DNA of 64,000 nt from Streptomyces resistomycificus (lineage in GTDB: Bacteria > Actinomycetota > Actinomycetes > Streptomycetales > Streptomycetaceae): NCBI RefSeq assembly GCF_001514265.1, contig NZ_KQ948993.1, positions 124,001-188,000 on the forward strand. The letters are read 5' to 3'. This document shows, piece by piece, positions 51,688 through 59,097 of this stretch. A program made the translations under genes and the position numbers. The notes under the pieces were generated by a model. That model was not told where the DNA came from. It was given only the letters and a program-made list of their open reading frames with translations, and searched no databases. Within the stretch, counting starts at the first letter, position 1. The number at the start of each line of letters is the position of its first letter.

Positions 51688-52755
51688 TCACCCCTGGTTG
51701 GACTCGCCGTTGTCGATGACCAGCGCGCGGTCGAAGCAACCGACGCCCAGCCAGCGGCCGTTCGGGCTGAACGTCATCGTCAGCACCTCGTCGGTGGGCA
51801 CCGCGTACAGCTCCCTGCCGTCGAGGTTGAACAGCCGGACGACGTTGTCGATGGAGGCGCTGGCCGCCAGCTTGCCGTTGGGGCTGAACGCCACGTGCGT
51901 GACGGCTCCCGGGTCGGGGCCGCCGGGGGCCAGCTTCGGGGCCCGGCATCTCTCGACCCCGGTGTCCGCGTCGAATACGCGGGCGAATCCGTCGGAGCCG
52001 CCGACCACGACCCACTGGCCCTTGGGGTCGAAGTCCAGGCAGCTCGGGGCGGTTGCCCGCCCGTCGACGTCGACGTCGTCGGCGGTCGACCACACCTGTT
52101 TGCCGTCCTGAGCGTCGAACAGCCGGGTGGTGTCGTCGGCGGCGCAGCACAGCACCCGCTTCCCGTCCCGGTCGAAGGCGACCGCGAAGACGGCGTTGTC
52201 CGGGGTCAGCCGCGTGGTTTCGGTGCCGGTGGCCAGTTCCAGCACCCGCGCTGACCCGGCGCGCCGGTGGTTTCCGCCGTGCCGTTCGTCGATGGCCAGC
52301 GCGAGCCGGGTGCCGTCGCGGCTCAGGTCCAGGTCGGCGATCAGCGGCGGGTCGACGGTGATCCGTCGGGTGATCTTCCCCGTTGCCTGTTCGAGTACGG
52401 CGACCAGAGTGTCGGTGGCCGCGACCAGCTGTCCGTCCGGCACGAACCGCACGGTGTTCACCGAGTTGCCCGGGGCGAGCCGCCCTTGCCAGAGTGCCGT
52501 GCCGCTCGCGCTGTCCCGCAGGAACACCTGCTCGAAGTCGGCGACGGCGAGCTTGCCGCCGTCCGGGCTGAAGGCGATGCCGGTCACCGACCCGTCGACG
52601 GTCACGTCCAGCGTGGTGCCGATCTCGACCGGGCGCACCCGCAGCACGGTGTCGCTGCCGGCGCTGGCGAAGCGGGTGCTGTCCGGGCTGAAGGCGATGG
52701 CCTGCACCGAGCCTTCGTGATCGACGGGGAGTGCCACGGTTCCCGGCTCACTCAT
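51688..52755 (-). CDS. WD40-like beta-propeller protein
   Basis: The 355-aa protein is made of about seven WD40-type repeats. Blades are recognised from IAFSPDSTRFASAGSDTVLRV, ITGIAFSPDGGKLAVAD-like and VAFSPNGKLAASASIDNVVRL stretches. No signal peptide is present. It should be a protein-interaction scaffold. It is the first gene of a leftward operon with the DUF6603-like, 858-aa and 2006-aa genes. The first gene of a cluster encoding a propeller next to large unknown proteins is suggestive of an assembly or sensor role. It diverges from the DUF2235 hydrolase. Confidence 0.88.
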   Translation of the reverse strand: MSEPGTVALPVDHEGSVQAIAFSPDSTRFASAGSDTVLRVRPVEIGTTLDVTVDGSVTGIAFSPDGGKLAVADFEQVFLRDSASGTALWQGRLAPGNSVNTVRFVPDGQLVAATDTLVAVLEQATGKITRRITVDPPLIADLDLSRDGTRLALAIDERHGGNHRRAGSARVLELATGTETTRLTPDNAVFAVAFDRDGKRVLCCAADDTTRLFDAQDGKQVWSTADDVDVDGRATAPSCLDFDPKGQWVVVGGSDGFARVFDADTGVERCRAPKLAPGGPDPGAVTHVAFSPNGKLAASASIDNVVRLFNLDGRELYAVPTDEVLTMTFSPNGRWLGVGCFDRALVIDNGESNQG

Positions 52756-53157
52756 GACCGGCTCCTCGGTCTCGTCCCGGTGACTTGGCTAGGGGACCGT
52801 GTGCGGCGGAAGCGCGACCTTGGTCGGCCCACCGCTGATCGGTCAGGTGCGGGAGTCGGCCGGAGGCCGACGGACGGGCCGGCCTCGGCCGGCTGATCGC
52901 GTCCCGCTCTCCTCGGAGATCAAGCGCTGGAGCGGCGGTCCCTTCACGGTCCACCGCCGTGTCTCACCTGCGGCTGCATGCGCTTGCTGCAACTCACCAG
53001 CCTAGCCGGAATATTGACGTTCGCCACATATGAGAGGAGTCGCGGCACAGGGGCGGCACCGCGGCGCGCGGCCTCCGCATGGCGTGGCCCGCCGAGTGGT
53101 GCCAGCATTGTTGTGGTGCTGTGCGCCCGTTCCGCGCTCTGGCGAGGAGGGATCGTC
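52756..53157. other. 402-bp divergent region between WD40 operon and DUF2235 gene
   Basis: No gene was found. On the plus strand TGACGTT (53015-53021) is followed 7 bp later by TATGAG (53029-53034), a spacing that matches the heptamer-to--10 spacing at 55439-55458; only one clear heptamer is present, so this is weak. On the minus strand TAGGCT (53004-52999) could be a -10 for the WD40 operon. Confidence 0.35.
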
Positions 53158-54366
53158 ATGGCCAAGAGCCTGGTCGTCTGCTGCGACGGCACGTGGAACT
53201 TCGCCGACCAGCCGAGCAAGACCAACGTCGCCAAGGTCGCCCTGTCCGTGCTCCCGGTGTCCGCCGCCGGGCATGAGCAGCGTGTCTACTACAACAGCGG
53301 CGTAGGCACCCGGCGGAGGGAGCGGCTGCGCGGCGGCGCGTTCGGCTGGGGTCTGTCCCGGAACATCCTCGACGCCTACCGGTTCCTCGTCGAGACGTAC
53401 GAGCCCGACGACGAGCTGTTCCTCTTCGGCTTCAGCCGGGGCGCGTTCACCGCCCGCAGTCTGGCCGGGCTGGTGCGCAACGGCGGCATCCTGCGCCGCG
53501 AGCACGCCGACCGGATACCGCAGGCCTGGGCCCTCTACCGTGACCGGATCGAGCAACCGAACGGCGCGGCCGCCACGTTGTTCCGCCGCTCCTACGCACG
53601 CGAGACGGAGATCCGTTTCATCGGGGTGTGGGACACGGTCGGCTCCCTCGGCATCCCCGTCCCCGCCACCGCGGGGCTCCAGTCGGCGGCCGGCCGCTTC
53701 AACCGCCGCTGGGCGTTCCACGACACCGAACTCAGCAGCTGGGTCAGGGCGGCCTTCCACGCACTGGCCATCGACGAGCAACGCTCGGCGTTCCGGCCGA
53801 CCCTGTGGCATCAGCAGCCCGGCGCCGCCGAACAGGGCCAGGAGTTGAAGCAGGTCTGGTTCGCCGGGGTGCACTGCGATGTCGGTGGCAGCTACAAGGA
53901 GACGGGGCTGTCCGACATCCCCCTGCTGTGGATGGTCGACCAGGCCCGCAGGATCGGGTTGCGGTTCGACGACGACGCACTCGGCAAGGCCGGCCCCAAG
54001 GTGATGTCGCCCGAGGAGAGCACCGCCTTCCGGGTACGGCCGGACGCCGCGGGCGCCCTGCACTCCTCACGGACGGGAATGTACCGGCTGGCCAAGCCGC
54101 TGCACCGGCCGCTGGCAGAAGCGGCCGACAGCAGGGGCGTGCCCGACGGAAACGAGTTCCTGGCGGTGCCCGCCAAGGAGCGCTACGACCGGGACGCGGG
54201 CTACCGGCCGCCGCAGCTGGAGCGGTATCTGACCGCTCAGGACCGGATCCGGCTGGAGCCCGTGCTGCTGCCGGACCTCGCCACCGGCCTGCCGCCCCTG
54301 CCGCCCGCGTCGTCGGGCCGGGGGGCGACCGCCGACGCGCCGGGCGGTCTCGACCGCGCCCCATGA
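53158..54366 (+). CDS. DUF2235 alpha/beta hydrolase (Tle1-like)
   Basis: The 402-aa protein begins MAKSLVVCCDGTWN, the standard opening of DUF2235. The nucleophile elbow GFSRGAFTARSL gives a catalytic Ser, and VHCDVGGSYKETGLSDI supplies the likely Asp region. DUF2235 includes Tle1 phospholipase toxins of type VI secretion and stand-alone hydrolases. No signal peptide is seen. ATG 53158 follows GAGGAGGG. It diverges from the WD40 operon, which makes a role as effector or processing enzyme of the same system possible, though many DUF2235 proteins are not toxins. Confidence 0.85.
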   Translation: MAKSLVVCCDGTWNFADQPSKTNVAKVALSVLPVSAAGHEQRVYYNSGVGTRRRERLRGGAFGWGLSRNILDAYRFLVETYEPDDELFLFGFSRGAFTARSLAGLVRNGGILRREHADRIPQAWALYRDRIEQPNGAAATLFRRSYARETEIRFIGVWDTVGSLGIPVPATAGLQSAAGRFNRRWAFHDTELSSWVRAAFHALAIDEQRSAFRPTLWHQQPGAAEQGQELKQVWFAGVHCDVGGSYKETGLSDIPLLWMVDQARRIGLRFDDDALGKAGPKVMSPEESTAFRVRPDAAGALHSSRTGMYRLAKPLHRPLAEAADSRGVPDGNEFLAVPAKERYDRDAGYRPPQLERYLTAQDRIRLEPVLLPDLATGLPPLPPASSGRGATADAPGGLDRAP

Positions 54367-54518
54367 CACCGCGGGTCCGCTCGGACCGAAGCCGCGTGAC
54401 CCGCACTCGTCGTCCACGACCTGCGGGACGCCGACTGCGCGTTGGCGGCCAGGAGGCGAGTTCGCCGCAGTCGCGAACGCCCTGGTGCATGGTGCTGCCT
54501 TCCCGCCTCCGTCCTGCC

Positions 54519-55220
54519 TCAGGGACGCTCGGGAAGCATCCGGGCGAACCGGGGCGAGGGCTCGACGCCGAGTTCCTCGCGCAGCAAGCGGCGGAACGCC
54601 TCGTAGTGGCGCACCGCCTCCGCCACGTTGTCCTCCGCGAGATGTGCCGACACCACGGCCCGGTGCGCGCTCTCCCGCAGTGGTTCCGCGCGTACGCTCG
54701 CCCACGCCGCCTCCATCGCCAGGGCCGGTCTCCCCTGCCGTACCAAGGCCTCCGCCAGTGCGTCGAGAGCGTGCAGCCGCAGCTGCCGCAGGTGCTCACG
54801 CTCCAGCAGGACCCAGTCCTCGTCCCAGCCCGGCAGCAGGTCCTCTCCGGTCAGCAGGTCCAGTGGAGGCAGAGCCTGGTGTGGGGAGTCTTCGCCCCGC
54901 ACCACACCGAGCGCCGTCCGTGTCAGGGCGTGGACGTCCACGCGCAGGGCGGGGGCGACCAGCAGGGTGTCCCCGCAGCAGCCGATCAGGGGTGGGTCGT
55001 CTCGTGGCAGCTTCCACAGGGTGGTGCGCAGGCTGCCCCTGGCGCGGTCCTCGGTGACCTCGGGCCACAGGGTGCCGGCGAGGACCGTGCGGGACACCCG
55101 CCCCCGCAGTCCCATGAACGCCAGGAGCCGCTGGCCGTTGCGGCACAGTTCGACGGTCTCGGTGCCCAGTTCCAGCCGGAACTGGCCGAGCAGCCGCAGC
55201 AGAGGGGGAGCAGACACCAC
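54519..55220 (-). CDS. Short SARP/BTAD-type transcriptional regulator
   Basis: The 233-aa protein has an N-terminal winged-helix DNA-binding domain (residues about 5-90, with GRVSRTVLAGTLWPEVTEDRARGSLRTTLWKL) and a BTAD helical domain (residues about 95-230). It lacks ATPase or TPR extensions, so it is a small SARP like ActII-ORF4 but somewhat shorter. SARPs bind direct heptamer repeats and activate transcription. Exactly such repeats lie at 55417-55445, upstream of the divergent hydrolase genes. It converges with the DUF2235 gene. GTG 55220 is the likely start. Confidence 0.88.
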   Translation of the reverse strand: MVSAPPLLRLLGQFRLELGTETVELCRNGQRLLAFMGLRGRVSRTVLAGTLWPEVTEDRARGSLRTTLWKLPRDDPPLIGCCGDTLLVAPALRVDVHALTRTALGVVRGEDSPHQALPPLDLLTGEDLLPGWDEDWVLLEREHLRQLRLHALDALAEALVRQGRPALAMEAAWASVRAEPLRESAHRAVVSAHLAEDNVAEAVRHYEAFRRLLREELGVEPSPRFARMLPERP

Positions 55221-55572
55221 CTTGACCGCCTCACGGTCGGTGTTCCGCGCTTACGCCTGGGCAGGCCGTCCGGCGCCTCGTCGACGGCGCGGCGCGTGGA
55301 CCGCGCTCGTGAGGTACGGCGCCGGAAGCCGCCGCGTCCTCCCGACGGGACGTTCCCGTCACCATTCTCAGCCTCCTCGTTCACACGCGGCAACTCGGGA
55401 CCCCCGCAAGCCCCGATGACGACGGAATGACGCCGCGCTGACGCCGTTTCCGTACCTTCGAAGACGACGAACGGATCGGCACCGGTCGGCACCGGCAGCC
55501 GGAACAGCCCCACACCACGTCGGCCGAGCATCCGCCCGGCCAGGCGTATGGAGAGACCGGGAGCGAGCGGTC
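55221..55572. other. Divergent region between SARP gene and peptidoglycan hydrolases
   Basis: About 352 bp without a gene. It contains a 7-bp perfect hairpin, GACGGGA (55344-55350) and TCCCGTC (55354-55360), with a 3-nt loop in the likely leader of the SARP gene. The SARP-type repeat array lies at 55417-55458. Confidence 0.5.
55417..55458 (+). promoter_or_regulatory. Predicted SARP-activated promoter: three 11-bp-spaced heptamers and -10
   Basis: TGACGAC (55417-55423), TGACGCC (55428-55434) and TGACGCC (55439-55445) repeat every 11 bp with 4-bp spacers. The last heptamer ends 8 positions before TACCTT (55453-55458), the arrangement known for SARP-bound promoters such as those of ActII-ORF4, with the repeats in place of the -35. 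The promoter points at the peptidoglycan hydrolase pair. Confidence 0.75.
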
Positions 55573-55823
55573 ATGGTCGCCCTGTCCAACGTCCAGCCCG
55601 GCAAGCGCAACGAGGACGTACGCACCGTACAGAAGGCCCTCATCAAGCGGGGCCGCAAGATCCCCGACGGAGCCACCGGACTCTTCGGGCCACAGACCCG
55701 CGCCGCCTACCGCGCCGAACAACTCGCCCAGGGCTTCGAAGGAGCCGACGCCGACGGCAAACCGGGCTGCGCCTCCCTCACCACCCTCGGCCGCCACACC
55801 GGCTTCAAGGTCGACTGCAAGAG
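55573..55823 (+). repeat. Duplicated peptidoglycan-binding domain, copy 1 (copy 2 at 56299-56549)
   Basis: The first 251 bp of the two adjacent hydrolase genes are nearly identical: about 12 differences by eye. The catalytic parts after the repeat are unrelated, so one binding domain was recently duplicated and joined to a different enzyme, or kept alike by gene conversion. Confidence 0.9.
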
Positions 55824-56289
55824 CACGTCGGCCGACGGCCGGGGAGGCATCCCCCTGGCGCAGGTCACCTTCCGCGATCCCGGCGACGAGGCGGGCGAGG
55901 CGGCGATGCGGCGCTACGCGCGCAAGGCGTGCGAACTGACCCGCATGGACCCGCAGTTCGGTGTTCCGGCGCTCACCACGATCGCCAAGCGCGAATCGAT
56001 CTACAACCACCCGAAGTTCCGCGTGAACAGGACGGACGTCAACGCGCACGGCCGGATCGCTCCGGACGGCCACCCGTTGAACTGCTCCCGGGGCGCCACC
56101 CAGTGCATTCCGTCCACGTTCGCCACCCATCACCAGGCGGGCACCGCCACCACGCCCTACGACGTGGTCGCCTGCATGTGCGCGACGGTCAACTACGTAC
56201 GCCGGCGCTACGACGTGAACCAGTCCGGCTCGAACTTCGCCGCCCGCGTCCAACAGGCCGACCCGCGCCGGCCTCCTCACTGGTACTAG
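55573..56289 (+). CDS. Peptidoglycan-binding/lytic transglycosylase-like protein
   Basis: The 238-aa protein has a peptidoglycan-binding domain (residues about 1-84, MVALSNVQPGKRNEDVRTVQ ...) and a lysozyme-like domain (residues about 95-225). The latter has TTIAKRESIYN with a likely catalytic Glu, SRGATQCIPSTF and ATVNYVRRRYDV, like SLT domains in phage tape-measure proteins. No signal peptide is seen, so export must be by lysis, holin or another machine. It is followed after 9 bp by a second hydrolase whose N-terminal domain is a near copy. Confidence 0.85.
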   Translation: MVALSNVQPGKRNEDVRTVQKALIKRGRKIPDGATGLFGPQTRAAYRAEQLAQGFEGADADGKPGCASLTTLGRHTGFKVDCKSTSADGRGGIPLAQVTFRDPGDEAGEAAMRRYARKACELTRMDPQFGVPALTTIAKRESIYNHPKFRVNRTDVNAHGRIAPDGHPLNCSRGATQCIPSTFATHHQAGTATTPYDVVACMCATVNYVRRRYDVNQSGSNFAARVQQADPRRPPHWY

Positions 56290-56298
56290 GAGTCCCTC

Positions 56299-56982
56299 AT
56301 GGTCGCTCTGTCCAACGTCCAGCCCGGCAAGCGCAACGAGGACGTACGCACCGTACAGAAGGCCCTCATCAAGCGGGGCCGCAAGATCCCCGACGGCGCC
56401 ACCGGTCTCTTCGGGCCACAGACCCGCGCCGCCTACCGCGCCGAGCAAATCGCCCAGGGCTTCAAAGGAGCCGACGCCGACGGCATACCGGGCTGCACCT
56501 CCCTCACCACCCTCGGCCGCCTCGGCGGCTTCAAGGTCGACTGCAAGGGCGCACGCCCCGCGGCACGACGCCCCGCCAAGGGCCGCGTCGCCTCACCGGT
56601 GCCCGGCCACAAGGTCACCTTCCAGTTCTTCGAGCGCGGCAACTACGCCTGGAAGCCCGACGGCGTCGGCCGGCACACCGGGCAGGACTTCGCCGCGGAT
56701 GCCGGTGTCCCCGTCGTCGCCGTACGCAACGGCACCATCGCCTGGTCGAACAACAAGGGCGGAGCGTACGGCCAGTGGGTCGGGCTGGCGGCGGAGAACG
56801 GTCACGTCTACACGTACTGCCATCTCTCGCAGCGACGGGTGAAGACCGGTCAGCGTGTCAGCGTCGGCCAGGAGCTCGGCAAGGTCGGCAGCTCGGGCAA
56901 CTCCACCGGTCCGCACCTGCACTTCGAGATGTCCAAGGGCCGCAGCTGGTCCTACGGCGACGTGGCCAAGCCCAGCTGGTGA
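56299..56982 (+). CDS. Peptidoglycan-binding/M23 (LytM) endopeptidase
   Basis: The 227-aa protein shares its first 84 residues with the preceding protein. The remainder is an M23 metallopeptidase domain with HTGQDFAA, YCHLSQRRVKTGQRV and HLHFEMSKG motifs that bind zinc and catalyse cleavage of peptide cross-links. No signal peptide is seen. Acting together, a glycan-cleaving and a peptide-cleaving enzyme would efficiently lyse a cell wall. It shares the promoter at 55417-55458 and is followed by the terminator at 57022-57057. Confidence 0.9.
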   Translation: MVALSNVQPGKRNEDVRTVQKALIKRGRKIPDGATGLFGPQTRAAYRAEQIAQGFKGADADGIPGCTSLTTLGRLGGFKVDCKGARPAARRPAKGRVASPVPGHKVTFQFFERGNYAWKPDGVGRHTGQDFAADAGVPVVAVRNGTIAWSNNKGGAYGQWVGLAAENGHVYTYCHLSQRRVKTGQRVSVGQELGKVGSSGNSTGPHLHFEMSKGRSWSYGDVAKPSW

Positions 56983-57021
56983 GCGCGCGGCACGAACGCG
57001 CGGGAACGCGCGGTACGCACG

Positions 57022-57057
57022 CCGTGAGGCCGCCCGAAGTCCCGGGCGGCCTCACGG
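57022..57057. terminator. Perfect 15-bp hairpin between convergent genes
   Basis: CCGTGAGGCCGCCCG (57022-57036) pairs perfectly with CGGGCGGCCTCACGG (57043-57057) around a 6-nt loop. It separates the hydrolase pair from the leftward SNase-like gene and should work in both directions. Confidence 0.9.
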
Positions 57058-57066
57058 AGTTCGTGC

Positions 57067-57924
57067 TCAGGAGTCCTCGAAGAGGAGATCCTCGGGAGGA
57101 TGCGTCATCCTCACGGTCGCGCCGTTCGTGGTCTCCACGACCCGGTGCAGGCCCACGCACCGCTCGCCCGTGGACAGAACGGAGAAGCGGTCACCGCCGC
57201 CGGCCAGGTAGGCCGGGAAGCACGGCAGCGGCATCCCGAGCCGGAGGTAGTCCACCAGCCGCCGGAACAGCTTGGGGAGCAGCACCACATCGTCCGTCAC
57301 CGAGGCCAGGCCGGTGATCTTCGCGCCGGTCGTGGTGACGTCGCTCGGCCACAGACCTCGTCCCGCTTCCCTGGCCTCCTTGGTCACGGTGGTCATCTCG
57401 ACCCGCAGGCTGGTGAACAGGCTGCGGTAGAAGGTCGGGTACACGAGTCCGGACGTCAGCAGATGGTGATTCACCGTCGTCCTCAGCACTGCCTCGTCGA
57501 CGTTGATCTCCATGCCGCTGGCCCCCGGAGGTGTGCCGCGCCCTGCCAGGGCGATGCAGCGGCCGTGGACATCGGCACCGCGGGTGAGGACGAACCCGGG
57601 AACCGTGGCCGGCGTGGTGGCGGTCACCGTCTCGCCTGATCCGTGCTCGACGTCGGTGAAGCCCAGCCAGCTCAGCAGTTCGTCGCGTGCGGCGTGGGCG
57701 AACTGCAGTGGCTGGTGGACACGGTTGGGACCGTAGTGCGTCTCGAGTGCGTCCACCGCGTCCAGCCGCAGGCTCGCGCGGCCCGCGTTGTGCTCGACGG
57801 CGCGGCCCAGCCCGCCGCCGACCAGGCTCCACTCCGTGGGATCGTCGGCCGTGAACCGCACCGTATCCCCGTCCGGCTGGGAGCCCTTGACGTCGTAGAA
57901 GCCCTTGATGAGCAACATGGGCAT
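57067..57924 (-). CDS. Possible SNase-like protein
   Basis: The 285-aa protein begins MPMLLIKGFYDVKG and has stretches like RLDAVDALETHYGPNRVHQPLQFAHAARDELLSWLGF and AREAGRGLWPSD. These resemble the core and C-terminal end of staphylococcal nuclease-like (SNase/thermonuclease) domains, where the helix after the beta-barrel ends in GLW. The catalytic Arg/Asp/Glu set was not firmly placed, so activity is uncertain. ATG 57924 follows GGAGG with good spacing. It converges on the hydrolase pair and has no signal peptide. It may be a nuclease associated with the same island. Confidence 0.65.
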   Translation of the reverse strand: MPMLLIKGFYDVKGSQPDGDTVRFTADDPTEWSLVGGGLGRAVEHNAGRASLRLDAVDALETHYGPNRVHQPLQFAHAARDELLSWLGFTDVEHGSGETVTATTPATVPGFVLTRGADVHGRCIALAGRGTPPGASGMEINVDEAVLRTTVNHHLLTSGLVYPTFYRSLFTSLRVEMTTVTKEAREAGRGLWPSDVTTTGAKITGLASVTDDVVLLPKLFRRLVDYLRLGMPLPCFPAYLAGGGDRFSVLSTGERCVGLHRVVETTNGATVRMTHPPEDLLFEDS

Positions 57925-58199
57925 GACGACACCTCCGCGGATGCGACAGCGAATGTCTGCAGATTGCTGTGGCCGTATCCCCACCTGTACGGCTTCGGCC
58001 CCCTGCTTCAAATGGTGCGCTTCCACGAGCGGTTTCGCACCTCAGGCATCCGCGTCGGCCGTCCTCACCAGCGAGGCGTCTGTATGCCCTGTCCGGCACG
58101 TGACAACACGTCACAGCCCCTATGTCGAGGGACGCCACACCGGCGACGGTGAGTCCGGCAGCGATGAGGGCGGTAAGCCGACCCGGTCGTGCGCTGCGG
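57925..58199. other. 275-bp region with a possible gene remnant
   Basis: Just after the permease stop, a minus-strand open stretch (about 58204-58100) reads RLTALIAAGLTVAGVA, which looks like part of a signal peptide, but no start codon precedes it and the sequence degenerates afterwards. A GTGAC-N5-GTCAC repeat lies at 58100-58114. It may be the end of a truncated secreted-protein gene or chance. Confidence 0.25.
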
Positions 58200-59096
58200 C
58201 TACTTCATTCCCGTGGTGGCGATCCCCTTGACCAGGTAGCGCTGGCCGACGAGGAACACGATGAAGACCGGGATCAGGGTGACGACGGACATCGCGAACA
58301 GTGAGCCCCACGACGCCCCGCTGGTGGCGTCCACGTAATTGCGCAGGGCAACGGGCGCCGTCTGCAGTTCGGGTTTGGTCAGGTAGATCAACTGGCTCAG
58401 GAAGTCGTTCCACGTCCAGATGAAGGTGAAGATGGCGGTGGTGGCCAGGGCGGGCAACGAGATCGGCAGCAGGATGCGGAAGTAGATGCGCCAGTACCCG
58501 GCTCCGTCGATCTTGGCCGCCTCGTCGAGCTCGGTGGGAAGACCCCGGAAGAACTGGACCATGAGGAAGATGAAGAAGGCGTCCGTGGCCAGGAACTTGG
58601 GGACGATGAGCGGGAGGAACGTGTTGACCCACTCGATCTTCGAGTACATCACGTACTGCGGGATGATGAGTACGTAGACCGGCACCATCAGGGTCAGCAT
58701 CATCATGCCGAAGAAGAACGGCCGCCCGCGGAACTTCAGCCGCGCGAAGGCGTAGGCCGCCATGGAGCAGCTGACCAAGTTGCCGAGCAGCGCACCCAGC
58801 ACGACGATCGCCGAGTTCAGCAGGTACACCCCGAACGGGTGCGAGAGCGCGCTCCAGCCTTCGGAGTAGTGCCCGAAGTCGGTCTTCGTGGGCAGCAGCG
58901 AGGGATCACGGAAGATCAGGGCGTCGGGTTTGATCGAGCTGGCGATCATCCACAACAGCGGGTAGACCATCACAAGCCCGAAGGCGATCAGCACGACGTG
59001 CTTGAGCCTGGCGCGTATACGGGCCGCCCGCCTGTGTCGGAACGCGGCAGGCGCCGGAGCGGGCGAAGGGGCGGCATCCGCCTTCAAGGGTGTCAT
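58200..59096 (-). CDS. Carbohydrate ABC transporter permease (MalG type)
   Basis: The protein is about 298 aa with six predicted membrane segments and the EAA loop ELDEAAKIDGAGYWRIYFRILLP. It is the last gene of the GH42 operon and forms the channel with the upstream permease. The ATG at 59096 is 1 bp after the previous stop; a GTG at 59111 would add five residues and overlap that gene by 14 nt. Both starts are possible. Confidence 0.92.
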   Translation of the reverse strand: MTPLKADAAPSPAPAPAAFRHRRAARIRARLKHVVLIAFGLVMVYPLLWMIASSIKPDALIFRDPSLLPTKTDFGHYSEGWSALSHPFGVYLLNSAIVVLGALLGNLVSCSMAAYAFARLKFRGRPFFFGMMMLTLMVPVYVLIIPQYVMYSKIEWVNTFLPLIVPKFLATDAFFIFLMVQFFRGLPTELDEAAKIDGAGYWRIYFRILLPISLPALATTAIFTFIWTWNDFLSQLIYLTKPELQTAPVALRNYVDATSGASWGSLFAMSVVTLIPVFIVFLVGQRYLVKGIATTGMK

Positions 59097-59097
59097 C

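Noticed and set aside
40086..57924. Phage or contractile injection system (sheath, tube, baseplate)
   Set aside because: No sheath, tube, spike, baseplate, terminase or portal signature was recognised, so a known contractile system is not supported.
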